Positions 8,700 to 17,575 of a stretch of DNA of 64,000 bases are shown here, in pieces. Source of the stretch: Marinospirillum sp031581385 (GTDB lineage: Bacteria > Pseudomonadota > Gammaproteobacteria > Pseudomonadales > Halomonadaceae). The position numbers and the translations under genes were made by a program. Below the pieces are notes generated by a model, which saw only the letters and a list, made by a program, of their open reading frames with translations, did no database searches and was not told where the DNA came from. The first letter of the stretch is position 1; each line of letters starts with the position of its first letter. Location of the stretch: NCBI RefSeq assembly GCF_044810985.1, contig NZ_CP085242.1, forward strand, positions 496,001 through 560,000. The letters are read 5' to 3'.

Positions 8700-9944
8700 C
8701 TAAACATTTTCCAGCCAGGAAGCGGGCAGGTCGGCACAAAGCACCAGCAGCTTACCGGAAGTACCCCCGCGAAGGGCAACGGACAGGGTGATATCCAGAG
8801 TGGCATCGGGGAGGCCCAGATAGGGGGCTGAAACCTGAACCTGACCGGGCTGCTCCAGAGCATTGCGAAAATAACTGCGCCTGGCCCAGAGAGCGCCTGC
8901 ACCCTGATTGAGCGGAGCATAAGCCGGTGTGGCTGTAGGCGCACCACCTGGGTGCAGGTTTTCCACGATTTGCACCCCTTCTGCGTCCAGCAGGTAAATG
9001 CGTTCTATAGCTGGATGCTCCTGCAGAGGTTGGGTGGCTGTATTGAAATCTATTTCCTGTTCCAGACTTTTGGCAGTTTCCTTGAGCAGGCACTGCAAAG
9101 TGCGCTGTTTTCGGGCCTGGGTGTGCTGGCGCGCCAGTTGGCCGTGCAGGGCATGTTGGTGCAGGGATTGTATGGAGGTGGCCAACTGCTCTGCCTGGTA
9201 ATCCCCCCGAAGAGAAGGCCGGGCAAAATAAAAACCCTGGGCCAGATCGCATTCACTGTCCAGCGTCAGCAGGGCATCGTCTTCGGTTTCTACACCTTCC
9301 AGCAAAACCAGGGCACCGGTTTCACGCAGTAGAGCCACACAGCGTGAAAGCCAGCGTTGCCGCCTGGGGCTGTTGCGGGCATTGACCAGCATGGAGCGAT
9401 CCAGCTTGACGATGTGGGGTTCCAGTTGCCAGATACGGTCAAAATTGGAAGCCCCGGTGCCAAAGTCATCTATGGCAATCAGAAAACCCGCTTCCTTGTA
9501 GTGTTGAACAAAGTCCTGCAGCAGTGACGGATCTTTTACAGCATCTTCCAGAATTTCCAGAACAATTCGCTCACTGCCCAGCCCCTGGCGCTGCAGAAAC
9601 TTATCCAGCAGACCTGAACGCAGGTTGCGGGGGTTGATGGTTTCACTGCGCAGATTCATGAAAAGCCACTGATTTTCCGTGTTCATCTCACCGAAATTAG
9701 TCAGGTGCCTGGCAATGCATTCACGGTCAAACTGTTCGACCCGGTTTTCCAGTTGAGCGAGATTGAAGGCTTCCAGAGGCGAACAGGGTTTGCTCGCGCG
9801 GGTTGCCCTGAGCAAAGCTTCATAGCCCACAACGCGCCGATGAGTCAGGCTGACGATAGGCTGAAAGTGGCTTTTGATTTGCATGGATTGGGTGGGCCCT
9901 TGGCTTTCGGTGACAAGGCTAAAGGGTAATTCGAAGTGGGACAT
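8700..9944 (-). CDS. EAL-domain c-di-GMP phosphodiesterase with C-terminal sensor domain
   Basis: 414 residues. The EAL domain (about 25-265) keeps the catalytic set: YEALLR (EAL signature), NLR (metal Asn), LEILED (ExxE-type Glu), AIDDFGTGASNF (loop-6 aspartates), VKLDRSML (Lys and Asp), LLEGVETEDD (Glu) and QGFYFARP. It should therefore be able to cut c-di-GMP to pGpG. A basic linker is followed by about 130 residues resembling a PDC/Cache-like sensor (IYLLDAEGVQI ... YFRNALEQPG), but no transmembrane segment flanks it, so sensing would be cytoplasmic. Monocistronic on the minus strand, with about 80 bp to the next gene and a divergent intergenic region upstream. Confidence 0.88.
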   Translation of the reverse strand: MSHFELPFSLVTESQGPTQSMQIKSHFQPIVSLTHRRVVGYEALLRATRASKPCSPLEAFNLAQLENRVEQFDRECIARHLTNFGEMNTENQWLFMNLRSETINPRNLRSGLLDKFLQRQGLGSERIVLEILEDAVKDPSLLQDFVQHYKEAGFLIAIDDFGTGASNFDRIWQLEPHIVKLDRSMLVNARNSPRRQRWLSRCVALLRETGALVLLEGVETEDDALLTLDSECDLAQGFYFARPSLRGDYQAEQLATSIQSLHQHALHGQLARQHTQARKQRTLQCLLKETAKSLEQEIDFNTATQPLQEHPAIERIYLLDAEGVQIVENLHPGGAPTATPAYAPLNQGAGALWARRSYFRNALEQPGQVQVSAPYLGLPDATLDITLSVALRGGTSGKLLVLCADLPASWLENV

Positions 9945-10051
9945 CCTGCAGTCACCTTTTATTAAAATATCAGGTTCTTTGGCAAAACAATAGATTGCCA
10001 GCTCATTGAATGGTTAATAACTTTGCAAGAAAGAGGCCAAGTGTTGTAAAC

Positions 10052-10135
10052 CTGACATGATCAGCTGTCAGCCCTCCTGAATAACGGTTTTTTTGCTGTT
10101 TGCTGTGCAGAGCCAAGTGGGTTCTGCACTTTTTT
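10052..10135 (+). terminator. Stem-loop pair with intrinsic terminator upstream of yebC-like gene
   Basis: The second hairpin pairs GCAGAGCC (10107-10114) with GGTTCTGC (10120-10127), eight pairs with one G-U and a five-base loop, followed by ACTTTTTT: an intrinsic terminator on the + strand. A smaller hairpin (CTGACA 10052-10057 with TGTCAG 10066-10071) lies upstream. No + strand coding gene ends here, because the neighbouring EAL gene runs the other way. It therefore terminates either a short untranslated RNA or a leader of the yebC-like gene. The transcript itself is inference. Confidence 0.45.
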
Positions 10136-10220
10136 GGTGCTCCAAGCAAAGGATGCAGGACGCTGGTTTTGTAGTAAACTGTGCGCCTTTCATTTTCATT
10201 CAAGCACAGGAATTGAACAC

Positions 10221-10937
10221 ATGGGGCGCGCTTTCCAGAACCGCAAAGAATCCATGGCCAAAACGGCTGCGGCAAAAACCAAGGTTTACAGCAAATATGG
10301 GCGTGAGATCTACGCAACGGCCAAGTCCGGCGGTGCCGACCCTGATGGCAACCTGGCCCTGCGCGGCTTGATCGAGCGCGCCAAGAAAGACCAGGTGCCC
10401 AGCCATGTGGTGGAAAAAGCACTGGAAAAAGCCAAAGGTGGGGGTGGGGAAGACTTCTCTGTAGCCCGCTATGAAGGCTTTGGCCCCGGCAACATCATGG
10501 TCATCGTCAACTGCCTGACCGACAATCCCAATCGCACCTTTGGTGATGTGCGCCAGTGTTTTACCAAAACCAAATGCAAAATCGGCACACCCGGCAGTGT
10601 CAGTCACATGTTTTACCACAGTGCCATTCTGGCTTTTGCCGGAGACGACGAAGAAGCGGTTCTGGAAGCCCTGATGGAAGCGGATGTCGATGTCACTGAC
10701 ATCGAAAACGAAGAAGGCCAGATCACCGTTTTCGCCCCGCATACCGAATACGCCAAAGCTCGCCAGGCCCTGGTTGAAGCCTTTGGTGAGCTGGACTTTG
10801 CCCTGGATGAAATTCAGTTTCTACCCCAAACGACTTCACCGCTGAATGAAGAAGATGCGGTTATGTTCGAGAAATTTCTCGATCTTCTCAACGACCTGGA
10901 TGATGTCCAGACCGTCTATCACAGCGCGGAATTTTGA
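10221..10937 (+). CDS. YebC/PmpR family protein (YeeN-like)
   Basis: 238 residues of the YebC/PmpR family, first described as DNA-binding regulators; some members have since been linked to relief of ribosome stalling on proline stretches. The start chosen is the ATG at 10221, giving MGRAFQNRKESMAKT, the expected beginning; an upstream in-frame start would add about 30 residues unlike the family. Seen: YSKYGREIY, LRGLIERAKKDQVP, ALEKAKGGGGEDF and RYEGFGPGNIM, with DVQTVYHSAEF at the C-terminus. The sequence is closest in feel to the E. coli YeeN branch. PurU begins 21 bp downstream on the same strand, so the two may be cotranscribed. Confidence 0.92.
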   Translation: MGRAFQNRKESMAKTAAAKTKVYSKYGREIYATAKSGGADPDGNLALRGLIERAKKDQVPSHVVEKALEKAKGGGGEDFSVARYEGFGPGNIMVIVNCLTDNPNRTFGDVRQCFTKTKCKIGTPGSVSHMFYHSAILAFAGDDEEAVLEALMEADVDVTDIENEEGQITVFAPHTEYAKARQALVEAFGELDFALDEIQFLPQTTSPLNEEDAVMFEKFLDLLNDLDDVQTVYHSAEF

Positions 10938-10958
10938 AAAAACAAGGTTGAATAACGG

Positions 10959-11813
10959 ATGGAACGCACCTATACCCTGACTATTTCCTGCCCGGATCGG
11001 GTGGGTATTGTCGCCAAGGTCAGTAATTTTCTGGCGATGTACGGTGGCTGGATTACTGAAGCCAACCACCATTCCGATCTTCTGGCCAATCGCTTTTTCA
11101 TGCGCCATGAAATCCGTGCGGCTTCTTTGCCGTTTGGGCTGGATGAGTTTCGTACGGCTTTCGGACCGATTGCCCGTGAATATGAAATGGACTGGGACAT
11201 CACCGATTCGGACATCAATAAAAAAGTGGTGCTGATGTGCTCGAAGGAATCCCATTGCATGGTGGATCTGCTGCACCGCTGGCAAAGTGGTGAGCTGGCC
11301 TGCGATATTCCCCTGGTGATTTCCAACCATGAAGACCTGCGCGACCTGGTGGAATGGCATGGCATTCCCTTCCATCACGTGCCCGTAAATAAAGACAACA
11401 AGCCCGAAGCCTACGCACGTGTGGAACAGTTGATTGATGAAGCCGAGGCCGACTGTGTGGTGTTGGCGCGCTATATGCAGATTATTCCCCCGACGCTGTG
11501 TCAGAAGTACCAGCATCGGATCATCAATATCCACCACAGCTTTCTACCCTCCTTTGCCGGGGCCAAGCCCTATCATCAGGCTTATGAACGGGGCGTGAAG
11601 CTGATCGGGGCGACCTGTCACTATGTTACCGAAGAACTGGATGCCGGGCCGATCATCGATCAGGACACGGTGCGGGTTAATCACCGCCAGACAGCCGAGG
11701 ACATGGTGCGCCTGGGGCGGGATGTGGAAAAAAGTGTACTGGCCCGTGGTCTGGCCTGGCATCTGCAGGATCGGGTGCTGGTGTACGGCAACAAGACAGT
11801 GGTTTTCAATTAG
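10959..11813 (+). CDS. purU: Formyltetrahydrofolate deformylase
   Basis: Cytosolic enzyme that hydrolyses 10-formyl-THF to formate and THF, balancing one-carbon pools and feeding formate to PurT. 284 residues, the family's usual length. Residues 1-80 form the regulatory ACT domain (LTISCPDRVGIVAKV ... GGWITEANHHSD); the catalytic formyltransferase-fold domain follows with IPLVISNHEDL, NIHHSFLPSFAGAKPYHQA and GATCHYVTEELDAGPIIDQ, including the conserved His and Asp of the active site. The ATG is clear. It follows the yebC-like gene closely and precedes the lrgAB-like pair by 12 bp. Confidence 0.96.
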   Translation: MERTYTLTISCPDRVGIVAKVSNFLAMYGGWITEANHHSDLLANRFFMRHEIRAASLPFGLDEFRTAFGPIAREYEMDWDITDSDINKKVVLMCSKESHCMVDLLHRWQSGELACDIPLVISNHEDLRDLVEWHGIPFHHVPVNKDNKPEAYARVEQLIDEAEADCVVLARYMQIIPPTLCQKYQHRIINIHHSFLPSFAGAKPYHQAYERGVKLIGATCHYVTEELDAGPIIDQDTVRVNHRQTAEDMVRLGRDVEKSVLARGLAWHLQDRVLVYGNKTVVFN

Positions 11814-11825
11814 AGGTAGCCGGGT

Positions 11826-12182
11826 TTGATTTTGCAGGGTTTTGCGGTTTTATTGTTTTTCCAGCTGCTGGGCGAACTCCTGGTTCGGGCCAGCGGCCTT
11901 CTGGTGCCTGGGCCGGTGCTGGGTATGGCGCTTTTACTGGCGTTCTTGTTGTTTCGCAAAGGGATTGCCGCTCCGATACGGGAGACTTCAGAAGGCTTGC
12001 TGCGTTACCTGCCTTTGCTGTTTGTACCGGCGGGGGTGGGTCTAATCAATCACGGCGTGCTGCTCAAGCAGGATTTTGTGGTGATTGCCGTGACCCTGGT
12101 GATCAGCACAGCGCTGACTCTGGCCGTGACCGTACTCGTTTTGCAGGGTTTGAAGAAACTCCTGGGAGCCAAGAATGCCTGA
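11826..12182 (+). CDS. CidA/LrgA family holin-like membrane protein
   Basis: 118-residue inner-membrane protein with four predicted helices and the family block GPVLGMALLLAFLLF followed by LRYLPLLFVPAGVGLINH. LrgA/CidA proteins work with LrgB/CidB and are linked to murein hydrolase control and to export of small metabolites such as pyruvate or glycolate. No ATG fits: the frame opens at TTG 11826 with an AGAGG about nine bases upstream, so a TTG start is proposed. Its stop overlaps the start of the LrgB-like gene by eight bases, indicating coupling. Confidence 0.85.
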   Translation: MILQGFAVLLFFQLLGELLVRASGLLVPGPVLGMALLLAFLLFRKGIAAPIRETSEGLLRYLPLLFVPAGVGLINHGVLLKQDFVVIAVTLVISTALTLAVTVLVLQGLKKLLGAKNA

Positions 12183-12900
12183 AGTTCCTGAAGTCTTGAC
12201 CGAGCTGTGGGTTTACCTGACCGCCAGCAAAGTGCTTTATCTGTTTTTGACCCTGGTGGCTTTCATGCTGGCCCAGTGGATCAATCGCCGGGCCGGGGGA
12301 ACACCTTTCCTGCATCCAGTACTGGTGGCGATTGCCCTGATTGTCAGTTTTTTGCTGCTGACAGAAACCCCCTACAGTGTTTATTTTGAGGGTGCCCAGT
12401 TTATTCATTTTCTGATGGGACCAGCCATTGTGGCTCTGGCTGTGCCTCTGTATGACCATCGGGAAAGGATCAAACGTGAATTCATTCCCCTGATGCTGGC
12501 TTGCCTGGCGGGGATCGTGACTGCGGTGCTTTCGACCATGGCGCTGGTGAAGTTGCTGGGTGGGCGCGAAGATACCCTGATGTCCCTGGCACCCAAGTCT
12601 GTGACTTCGCCCATTGCCATGGGTATTGCCGAACAGATTGGTGGTTATCCCGCCCTGGCTGCTGGGATCGTGCTGATCACCGGGGCCACTGGCTGCGTGC
12701 TGGGGCCACCCATCTTTCGCTTGCTGAGAATTGAAGATCATGCCGTTCAGGGGTTTGCCATGGGCCTGGCAGCACACGGTTTTGGAACGGCGCAAAGCTT
12801 TAGCCTCAGCAACCTCGCCGGGGCCTTTGCCGGTCTCGCCATGGGCGTCACTGGCCTGCTGAGCGCTTTTTTGATACCGCTGTTGGTTCGGTTGTTTTGA
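12175..12900 (+). CDS. LrgB/CidB family membrane protein
   Basis: 241-residue polytopic membrane protein, partner of the preceding LrgA-like protein. Family marks: HFLMGPAIVALAVPLYDH, SLAPKSVTSPIAMGIAEQIGG and the C-terminal AAHGFGTAQSF, all well conserved in the LrgB/YohK family. The ATG overlaps the end of the LrgA-like gene. Which small molecule it exports, or whether it affects autolysis, cannot be told. Last gene of the probable yebC-like/purU/lrgA/lrgB run. Confidence 0.9.
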   Translation: MPEVPEVLTELWVYLTASKVLYLFLTLVAFMLAQWINRRAGGTPFLHPVLVAIALIVSFLLLTETPYSVYFEGAQFIHFLMGPAIVALAVPLYDHRERIKREFIPLMLACLAGIVTAVLSTMALVKLLGGREDTLMSLAPKSVTSPIAMGIAEQIGGYPALAAGIVLITGATGCVLGPPIFRLLRIEDHAVQGFAMGLAAHGFGTAQSFSLSNLAGAFAGLAMGVTGLLSAFLIPLLVRLF

Positions 12901-12988
12901 TCAACAAGTAGCCAGATTTGGTCTTGTTATAGGATGTGTTTTGCTGCATCCTTTGATTATTGCCACTTGGTCAGTTTTGGTAGATCCG

Positions 12989-13225
12989 ATGAATACAGCC
13001 CAATTTGAAAATATCACTAGCGCTGCAATGACCCTGCCTGAGCGGGAGCGTGCCAAACTTGCACATGATTTGGTAGCAAGTTTGGATGGTCCTGCTGATA
13101 TGAGTGTGGCAGAGGCCTGGGATGCTGAGATTTGCCGAAGAATCAAGGATATTGAATCTGGAAAAAGTGAACTCCTGGATGCAGATGAAGCCATTGCGAG
13201 TGCCAGAGAACGCATAAGGAGCTGA
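12989..13225 (+). CDS. Antitoxin of a ParE/RelE-type toxin-antitoxin pair
   Basis: 78-residue acidic protein matching the small addiction-module component family (TIGR02574 type): an N-terminal stretch containing LPERERAKLAHDLVASL, then VAEAWDAEICRRI and a C-terminal ALLDADEAI-like tail (here ELLDADEAIASARERI). Such proteins bind and neutralise the toxin encoded just downstream and usually repress their own operon. The ATG at 12989 is chosen because it yields the family-typical start; an upstream TTG would add 16 residues. The toxin gene begins three bases after the stop. Confidence 0.85.
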   Translation: MNTAQFENITSAAMTLPERERAKLAHDLVASLDGPADMSVAEAWDAEICRRIKDIESGKSELLDADEAIASARERIRS

Positions 13226-13227
13226 TT

Positions 13228-13539
13228 TTGAAGGTGAAAGTTAGCACGGAAGCTGCCGAAGAGCTGATTGAGGCCGCCGCTTGGTATGAGTCGGAAGTCC
13301 GCGACCTTGGAGAGCAACTGATAGATACGTTTGAGCAAGCGATAATCAAGCTCAGTGAACCAAACCCTCCGCTCGTACCCTTGGTTGGCGAAGCTGCCAA
13401 ACTGGGAGCAAAAAGACTTATTCTTCAACGATTCCCTTTCTCCATTGTGACGATAACAAGTAGCCAAGTGATAACTGTTGTCGCTTTCGCTCATCACTCA
13501 AGGAAACCTGGCTACTGGCACGAGCGAATTATCCCCTAG
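13228..13539 (+). CDS. ParE/RelE superfamily toxin
   Basis: 103-residue basic protein of the ParE/RelE fold: VSTEAAEELIEAAAWYE at the N-terminus, then DTFEQAIIKLSEPNPP, an ILQRFPFSIV strand and AFAHHSRKPGYW near the C-terminus, the usual end of ParE-like toxins. The start is TTG with AAGGA seven bases before it, which would keep expression below that of the antitoxin. The target (gyrase for ParE, ribosome-bound mRNA for RelE) cannot be assigned by eye. The 3' end overlaps the convergent phosphatase gene by four bases. Confidence 0.88.
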   Translation: MKVKVSTEAAEELIEAAAWYESEVRDLGEQLIDTFEQAIIKLSEPNPPLVPLVGEAAKLGAKRLILQRFPFSIVTITSSQVITVVAFAHHSRKPGYWHERIIP

Positions 13540-14270
13540 CTATCTAGCTTTCTTTCAATCCAGCTGTTCAATTCGGTCACACTGGTGGCAATAAAGTCTG
13601 CACCCCAGTGGGCCGGATTTTCATCCATGCCGATATAGCCAAAACCGGCGACCAGGGTTTGCATTTCCGCTCTTAAGCCCGCTTCGATATCCCGGGCGTG
13701 GTCACCAATGTAGAGGCAATGCTCAGGCTGAACAGCCATTTGCCGGGCGGCAAAGAGCAGGGGAGCCGGGTCGGGTTTGCTGACACCCAGGTCTTCCGGG
13801 CAGACTACGACTTCCGGGTGGAGTTTCAGGGCTTTAACCAGCAAGTCCGTGTAGATGCGAGGTTTGTTGGTGACAATGCCCCAGGGCAGGGGTTGTTTTT
13901 CCAGGCGCTCCAGAAGCAGCTCCATGCCTTCAAAAACCCGGCTGTGCTCAGCGACCTTTTCCTTGTAAAGATCCAGAAGGCGGCTGCGTAACGGCGGGTG
14001 CTCTGCTTCTCCGACCTTGACTCCAAAACCCAGTTCGATCAAGGCATTGCCGCCGTTGGAGACCTGGTCACGAATACTCTCATAAGGCAGTTTCGGCAGG
14101 TCTTTTTCCATCCGCAAACGGTTGAGCGCCAGTGCCAGGTCAGGGGCGGTGTCGACCAGAGTGCCATCCAGATCAAAGAGGACAGCCTGGATGGGTTTGC
14201 TCTCAGCACCGGCGGGGTAACTCGGAGGTTCCTTTTGTTCAGCAAGGGATTGCACAGCTTTTGGCTCCAT
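13536..14270 (-). CDS. mupP: HAD-family phosphatase, probably N-acetylmuramic acid 6-phosphate phosphatase (MupP)
   Basis: 244-residue HAD subfamily IA hydrolase with motif I VLFDLDGTLVDTAPDL (nucleophile Asp), motif II/III VTNKP and SKPDPAPLL (Lys), and motif IV YIGDHARDIEAG. These fit the phosphoglycolate phosphatase (Gph) group. In Pseudomonas the gene in this exact position, after mtaD-ubiG, is mupP, which removes phosphate from MurNAc-6-P during cell-wall recycling; the same order here makes MupP the better call than Gph. The protein has about 25 extra residues before the first beta strand. It overlaps the ubiG stop by one base. The choice between MupP and Gph rests on context. Confidence 0.75.
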   Translation of the reverse strand: MEPKAVQSLAEQKEPPSYPAGAESKPIQAVLFDLDGTLVDTAPDLALALNRLRMEKDLPKLPYESIRDQVSNGGNALIELGFGVKVGEAEHPPLRSRLLDLYKEKVAEHSRVFEGMELLLERLEKQPLPWGIVTNKPRIYTDLLVKALKLHPEVVVCPEDLGVSKPDPAPLLFAARQMAVQPEHCLYIGDHARDIEAGLRAEMQTLVAGFGYIGMDENPAHWGADFIATSVTELNSWIERKLDS

Positions 14271-14989
14271 TATTCAGGTTTGGTGGCACGCATCAGGTAA
14301 TTGACCTGAACATCATGAGGGGTCAGTTTATAACGTTTTGTGACCGGGTTGTAAGTCATACCCATCAATTCAGCCACTTCCATCCCGGCAGCACGAATCC
14401 ACTGACCCATTTCTGATGGCTTGATGAACTTGCTGTACTCATGAGTGCCGCGTGGCAGCAGCCTTAGCAGGTATTCGGCACCCAGAATAGCAAACAGATA
14501 GGATTTAGGGTTGCGATTCAGGGTCGAAAAGAATACCTGACCACCCGGTTTAACCAGACACGCACAAGCCTGGATCACTGCAGCCGGATCGGGAACATGC
14601 TCCAGCATTTCCAGACAGGTGACGACATCAAAGCTTTCCGGGGCCTGTTCAGCCAGCTCCTCAGCAGTCATCTGGCGGTAATCGATCTCCAGGCCGGATT
14701 CCAGCTGGTGCAGACGCGCCACTGCCAGCGGGGCTTCACCCATATCAATGCCGGTGACCTGAGCACCACGCTGGGTCAGAGCCTCGCTCAGCAAGCCGCC
14801 GCCACAACCGATGTCAGCGACTTTTTTACCGGCTATGGCGGCTTTCAGGTCAATCCAGTTGGCACGCAGAGGGTTGATGTCGTGCAGGGGTTTGAATTCA
14901 CTTTCGGGGTCCCACCAGCGCGAGGCCAGAGCTTCAAACTTGGCGATTTCGCTGGAATCAACATTGGTGCGGTTTTCTGCAGTGCTCAT
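14270..14989 (-). CDS. ubiG: Ubiquinone biosynthesis O-methyltransferase
   Basis: SAM-dependent methyltransferase that carries out both O-methylation steps of ubiquinone synthesis. 239 residues, the usual length. Seen: FEALASRWWDPESEFKPLHDINPLR (family N-terminus, split here: FEALASRWWDP, then PLHDINPLR), the SAM motif DIGCGGGLLSE, and VTCLEMLEHVPDP. The ATG overlaps the mtaD stop (ATGA), so it is coupled to the upstream deaminase gene; the phosphatase gene follows with a one-base overlap. The operon order mtaD-ubiG-mupP matches Pseudomonas. Confidence 0.95.
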   Translation of the reverse strand: MSTAENRTNVDSSEIAKFEALASRWWDPESEFKPLHDINPLRANWIDLKAAIAGKKVADIGCGGGLLSEALTQRGAQVTGIDMGEAPLAVARLHQLESGLEIDYRQMTAEELAEQAPESFDVVTCLEMLEHVPDPAAVIQACACLVKPGGQVFFSTLNRNPKSYLFAILGAEYLLRLLPRGTHEYSKFIKPSEMGQWIRAAGMEVAELMGMTYNPVTKRYKLTPHDVQVNYLMRATKPE

Positions 14990-16356
14990 GCGTCAGCATC
15001 CTGTGATTGAAAAGTCTCTTTAATTCGATTGCGCCAGGCCGTGGCCTCGCTTTTTAACAACTTGAGATCCAGCCCGCAAAGCTTGCCATCCTTAACCCGC
15101 TGCTGACCCGCCACCCAGACGTTTGTCACCTTATCCCCCATGCGGCCATAAACCAGCTGCGAAGTCAGGTGATGAATCGGCCAGCAATCCGGTGCATCCA
15201 GTTTAAGGCTACAAAGATCCGCTGCAAAGCCCTTGCGCAGTTGCCCGGTAAAAGGCGAATTGGACAGGGCCTTGCCACCTTCCACCGTGGCCATCTGCAA
15301 AGCAGCCGTTGCTGGCAGGGCCGCGGCATCCTGGTGCACCGCCTTGGCCAGCAAGGCCGCAGTCTGCATCTCTGCCCAGAGATCCAGGTCATTATTACTG
15401 GCAGCACCATCGGTGCCCAGACTGACGCTGACTCCCGCCTGGTGCAAGGCTTCCACGGCACAGAAACCACTGGCCAGCTTGAGATTGGACTGAGGGCAGT
15501 GCACCACACTGGCCTGGCGATCCGCCAGCAATTGGATGTCTTCAGGCGTGGCCTGCGTCAAATGCACGGCCTGAAAATTGGCATCGACAAGACCGAGTTG
15601 ATCCAGCCTTTGCAAAGGATTTATACCGTTATCCTCTGTCGCCTGTGTCACTTCAAAAGCCGTTTCGTGGACATGCATCTGGACTTTTAACTGCAGATCA
15701 CGGTTGATGTCGAGCAATTTCTGCAGGGTGGCATCGGAAACTGTGTAGGGCGCATGCGGCCCGAAAGCCAGTTTGACCCGTGGGTTATCCTGATACTGCT
15801 GGTAAAGAGCCTGGGTTTTTTCCAGGGCATCGTCAGCCGAGCTTGACCAGGGGTTGGGAAAATCAATGATGGGGGCACAGATCAAAGCGCGAATGCCCAT
15901 TTCTTCGGCCACCTGGGCCACCACTTCCGGAAAAAAATACATGTCACTGAAACAGGTGGTGCCGTTGAGCAGCATTTCCGCGACCGCCAGGCGGGTTCCG
16001 GCGCGCACAAAATCTTCACTGATGTGCTGGCCTTCAGCGGGCCAGATGTGTTCTTCCAGCCAGGTCATCAACGGCAGGTCATCCGCCATACCGCGGAACA
16101 GGGTCATGCCCGCATGGCCGTGCATATTGTGCAAACCGGGCAAGAGCACCTGATTGTCCAGGTATTGCGGCTGTAGGTGTGGGTAGGCCACCTGCGCTTG
16201 TTTTTGCGGAAGGATATCGAGAATTTCTGATCCGGCTAATACCAGAGCGTGATTTTCCAGCGGCTGCAGGCCGGAATCAGTCGCCAGGGTATCCAGAGTC
16301 AGCAGCCATTCTGGAAACAGCAGTTGATCGGCTGGGGAATTTGAAGGCTTGGGCAT
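14986..16356 (-). CDS. mtaD: TRZ/ATZ family amidohydrolase, 5-methylthioadenosine/S-adenosylhomocysteine deaminase
   Basis: Metal-dependent amidohydrolase expected to deaminate methylthioadenosine to methylthioinosine in sulfur salvage. Seen: HNMHGHAGMTLFRG (metal-binding HxH), VQMHVHETAFEV (His), VHLTQATPED and SLGTDGAASNNDLD (metal Asp). The start is taken at ATG 16356 (MPKPSNSPADQLLF), giving 456 residues; a GTG nine codons upstream has no ribosome-binding site. It is divergent from mtnA, with the same neighbour relation as in Pseudomonas, where both genes work in methylthioadenosine recycling. Confidence 0.88.
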   Translation of the reverse strand: MPKPSNSPADQLLFPEWLLTLDTLATDSGLQPLENHALVLAGSEILDILPQKQAQVAYPHLQPQYLDNQVLLPGLHNMHGHAGMTLFRGMADDLPLMTWLEEHIWPAEGQHISEDFVRAGTRLAVAEMLLNGTTCFSDMYFFPEVVAQVAEEMGIRALICAPIIDFPNPWSSSADDALEKTQALYQQYQDNPRVKLAFGPHAPYTVSDATLQKLLDINRDLQLKVQMHVHETAFEVTQATEDNGINPLQRLDQLGLVDANFQAVHLTQATPEDIQLLADRQASVVHCPQSNLKLASGFCAVEALHQAGVSVSLGTDGAASNNDLDLWAEMQTAALLAKAVHQDAAALPATAALQMATVEGGKALSNSPFTGQLRKGFAADLCSLKLDAPDCWPIHHLTSQLVYGRMGDKVTNVWVAGQQRVKDGKLCGLDLKLLKSEATAWRNRIKETFQSQDADA

Positions 16357-16423
16357 GGGTTTTCCGGTATACTCTCGCGCCACGTTTAAGCAGAGATTGA
16401 TAACTGAAGTTTAAGGATGCGAT

Positions 16424-17497
16424 ATGACACCTGATTCAACCATGAAAGTAAAGGCGATTGACTGGCAAGCAGGCGAATTATTCCTGCTGGATCAGCGCCT
16501 TTTGCCTCACCAGGAAGTCTGGGTGAAGTGTAGCAGGGTTGATGAAGTGGTGGCAGCGATTCGCGACATGCTGGTGCGCGGTGCGCCTGCAATTGGTATC
16601 ACGGCAGCTTATGGGGTGGCGCTGGCTGCTCGGCAGCGTTACCGGGAAAATGCCGAAGCCTGGCAGGCCGATATAGAAGAGGATCTGCATGCCCTGCAGA
16701 CCAGCCGACCTACGGCGGTCAATCTGTCCTGGGCACTTAAACAAATGCGTCGCCAGCTGGTGAACATCAAACCCGGTGTTGATCCTTTTCCGACCTTAAG
16801 TGCTTTTGCTGAAGCCATTCATCAGGCGGACCTGGAAGCCAACCTGCTGATGGGCAAGCTGGGTGCAGAAATTCTCGCCAGCAACCAGGATCATGGCCGC
16901 GAAGTTATGACCCATTGCAACGCCGGAGCCCTGGCAACCGGGGGTTATGGTACGGCCCTGGGAGTGATTCGCGCTGCCTGGGAGCGCAAAGTGATCGACA
17001 AGGTGCACGTCAATGAAACCCGCCCCTGGCTGCAGGGTTCCCGCCTGACCGCCTGGGAGCTGGAAAAAGAAGGCATTCCTTCCCTTTTGCATGTGGACTC
17101 AGCCGCAGCCCACCAACTGAAAAACTCGCCCATCAGCTGGATTATCGTCGGGGCCGATCGCATCACCGCCCACGGCGATGTAGCCAACAAGATCGGCACC
17201 TATCAACTGGCCGTCCAGGCTTTGCATCATGGGGCTGGTCTTATGGTCGTGGCACCCACCAGCACCATTGATATGGAACTGGAATACGGTGAAGATATCG
17301 AAATCGAACAGCGCAGTGCTGATGAAGTACTCTGCGCAGGGGGTCAACGAGTCGGCGCAGAAATTGAAGTAACCAACCCGGTTTTTGATATCACCCCGGC
17401 AGATCTGGTGGACTACCTGGTGACTGAAAAGGGCGTTATTCACCGCCCGGACAAGGAACAGCTGCAAAAACTCATGTCACGTAAATCCATGCACTAG
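16424..17497 (+). CDS. mtnA: Methylthioribose-1-phosphate isomerase
   Basis: Converts 5-methylthioribose-1-phosphate to methylthioribulose-1-phosphate in the methionine salvage pathway. 357 residues with the family blocks RGAPAIGITAAYG, THCNAGALATGGYGTALG (catalytic Cys), NETRPWLQGSRLTAWEL and IVGADRITAHGDVANKIGT (catalytic Asp). The ATG has AAGGA nine bases upstream. It shares a short intergenic region with the divergent mtaD. No other mtn gene is in the window. Confidence 0.96.
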   Translation: MTPDSTMKVKAIDWQAGELFLLDQRLLPHQEVWVKCSRVDEVVAAIRDMLVRGAPAIGITAAYGVALAARQRYRENAEAWQADIEEDLHALQTSRPTAVNLSWALKQMRRQLVNIKPGVDPFPTLSAFAEAIHQADLEANLLMGKLGAEILASNQDHGREVMTHCNAGALATGGYGTALGVIRAAWERKVIDKVHVNETRPWLQGSRLTAWELEKEGIPSLLHVDSAAAHQLKNSPISWIIVGADRITAHGDVANKIGTYQLAVQALHHGAGLMVVAPTSTIDMELEYGEDIEIEQRSADEVLCAGGQRVGAEIEVTNPVFDITPADLVDYLVTEKGVIHRPDKEQLQKLMSRKSMH

Positions 17498-17575
17498 TAG
17501 TAACCCTTTAATACCACCGGGTAGACACCCTGTGGCAGGCTTGTTCCGGGTACAACAAAAACAGGAGACCCGGAC

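Noticed and set aside
12941..12988. TTG start for the antitoxin
   Set aside because: It adds 16 residues unlike the family and has no better ribosome-binding site than ATG 12989.
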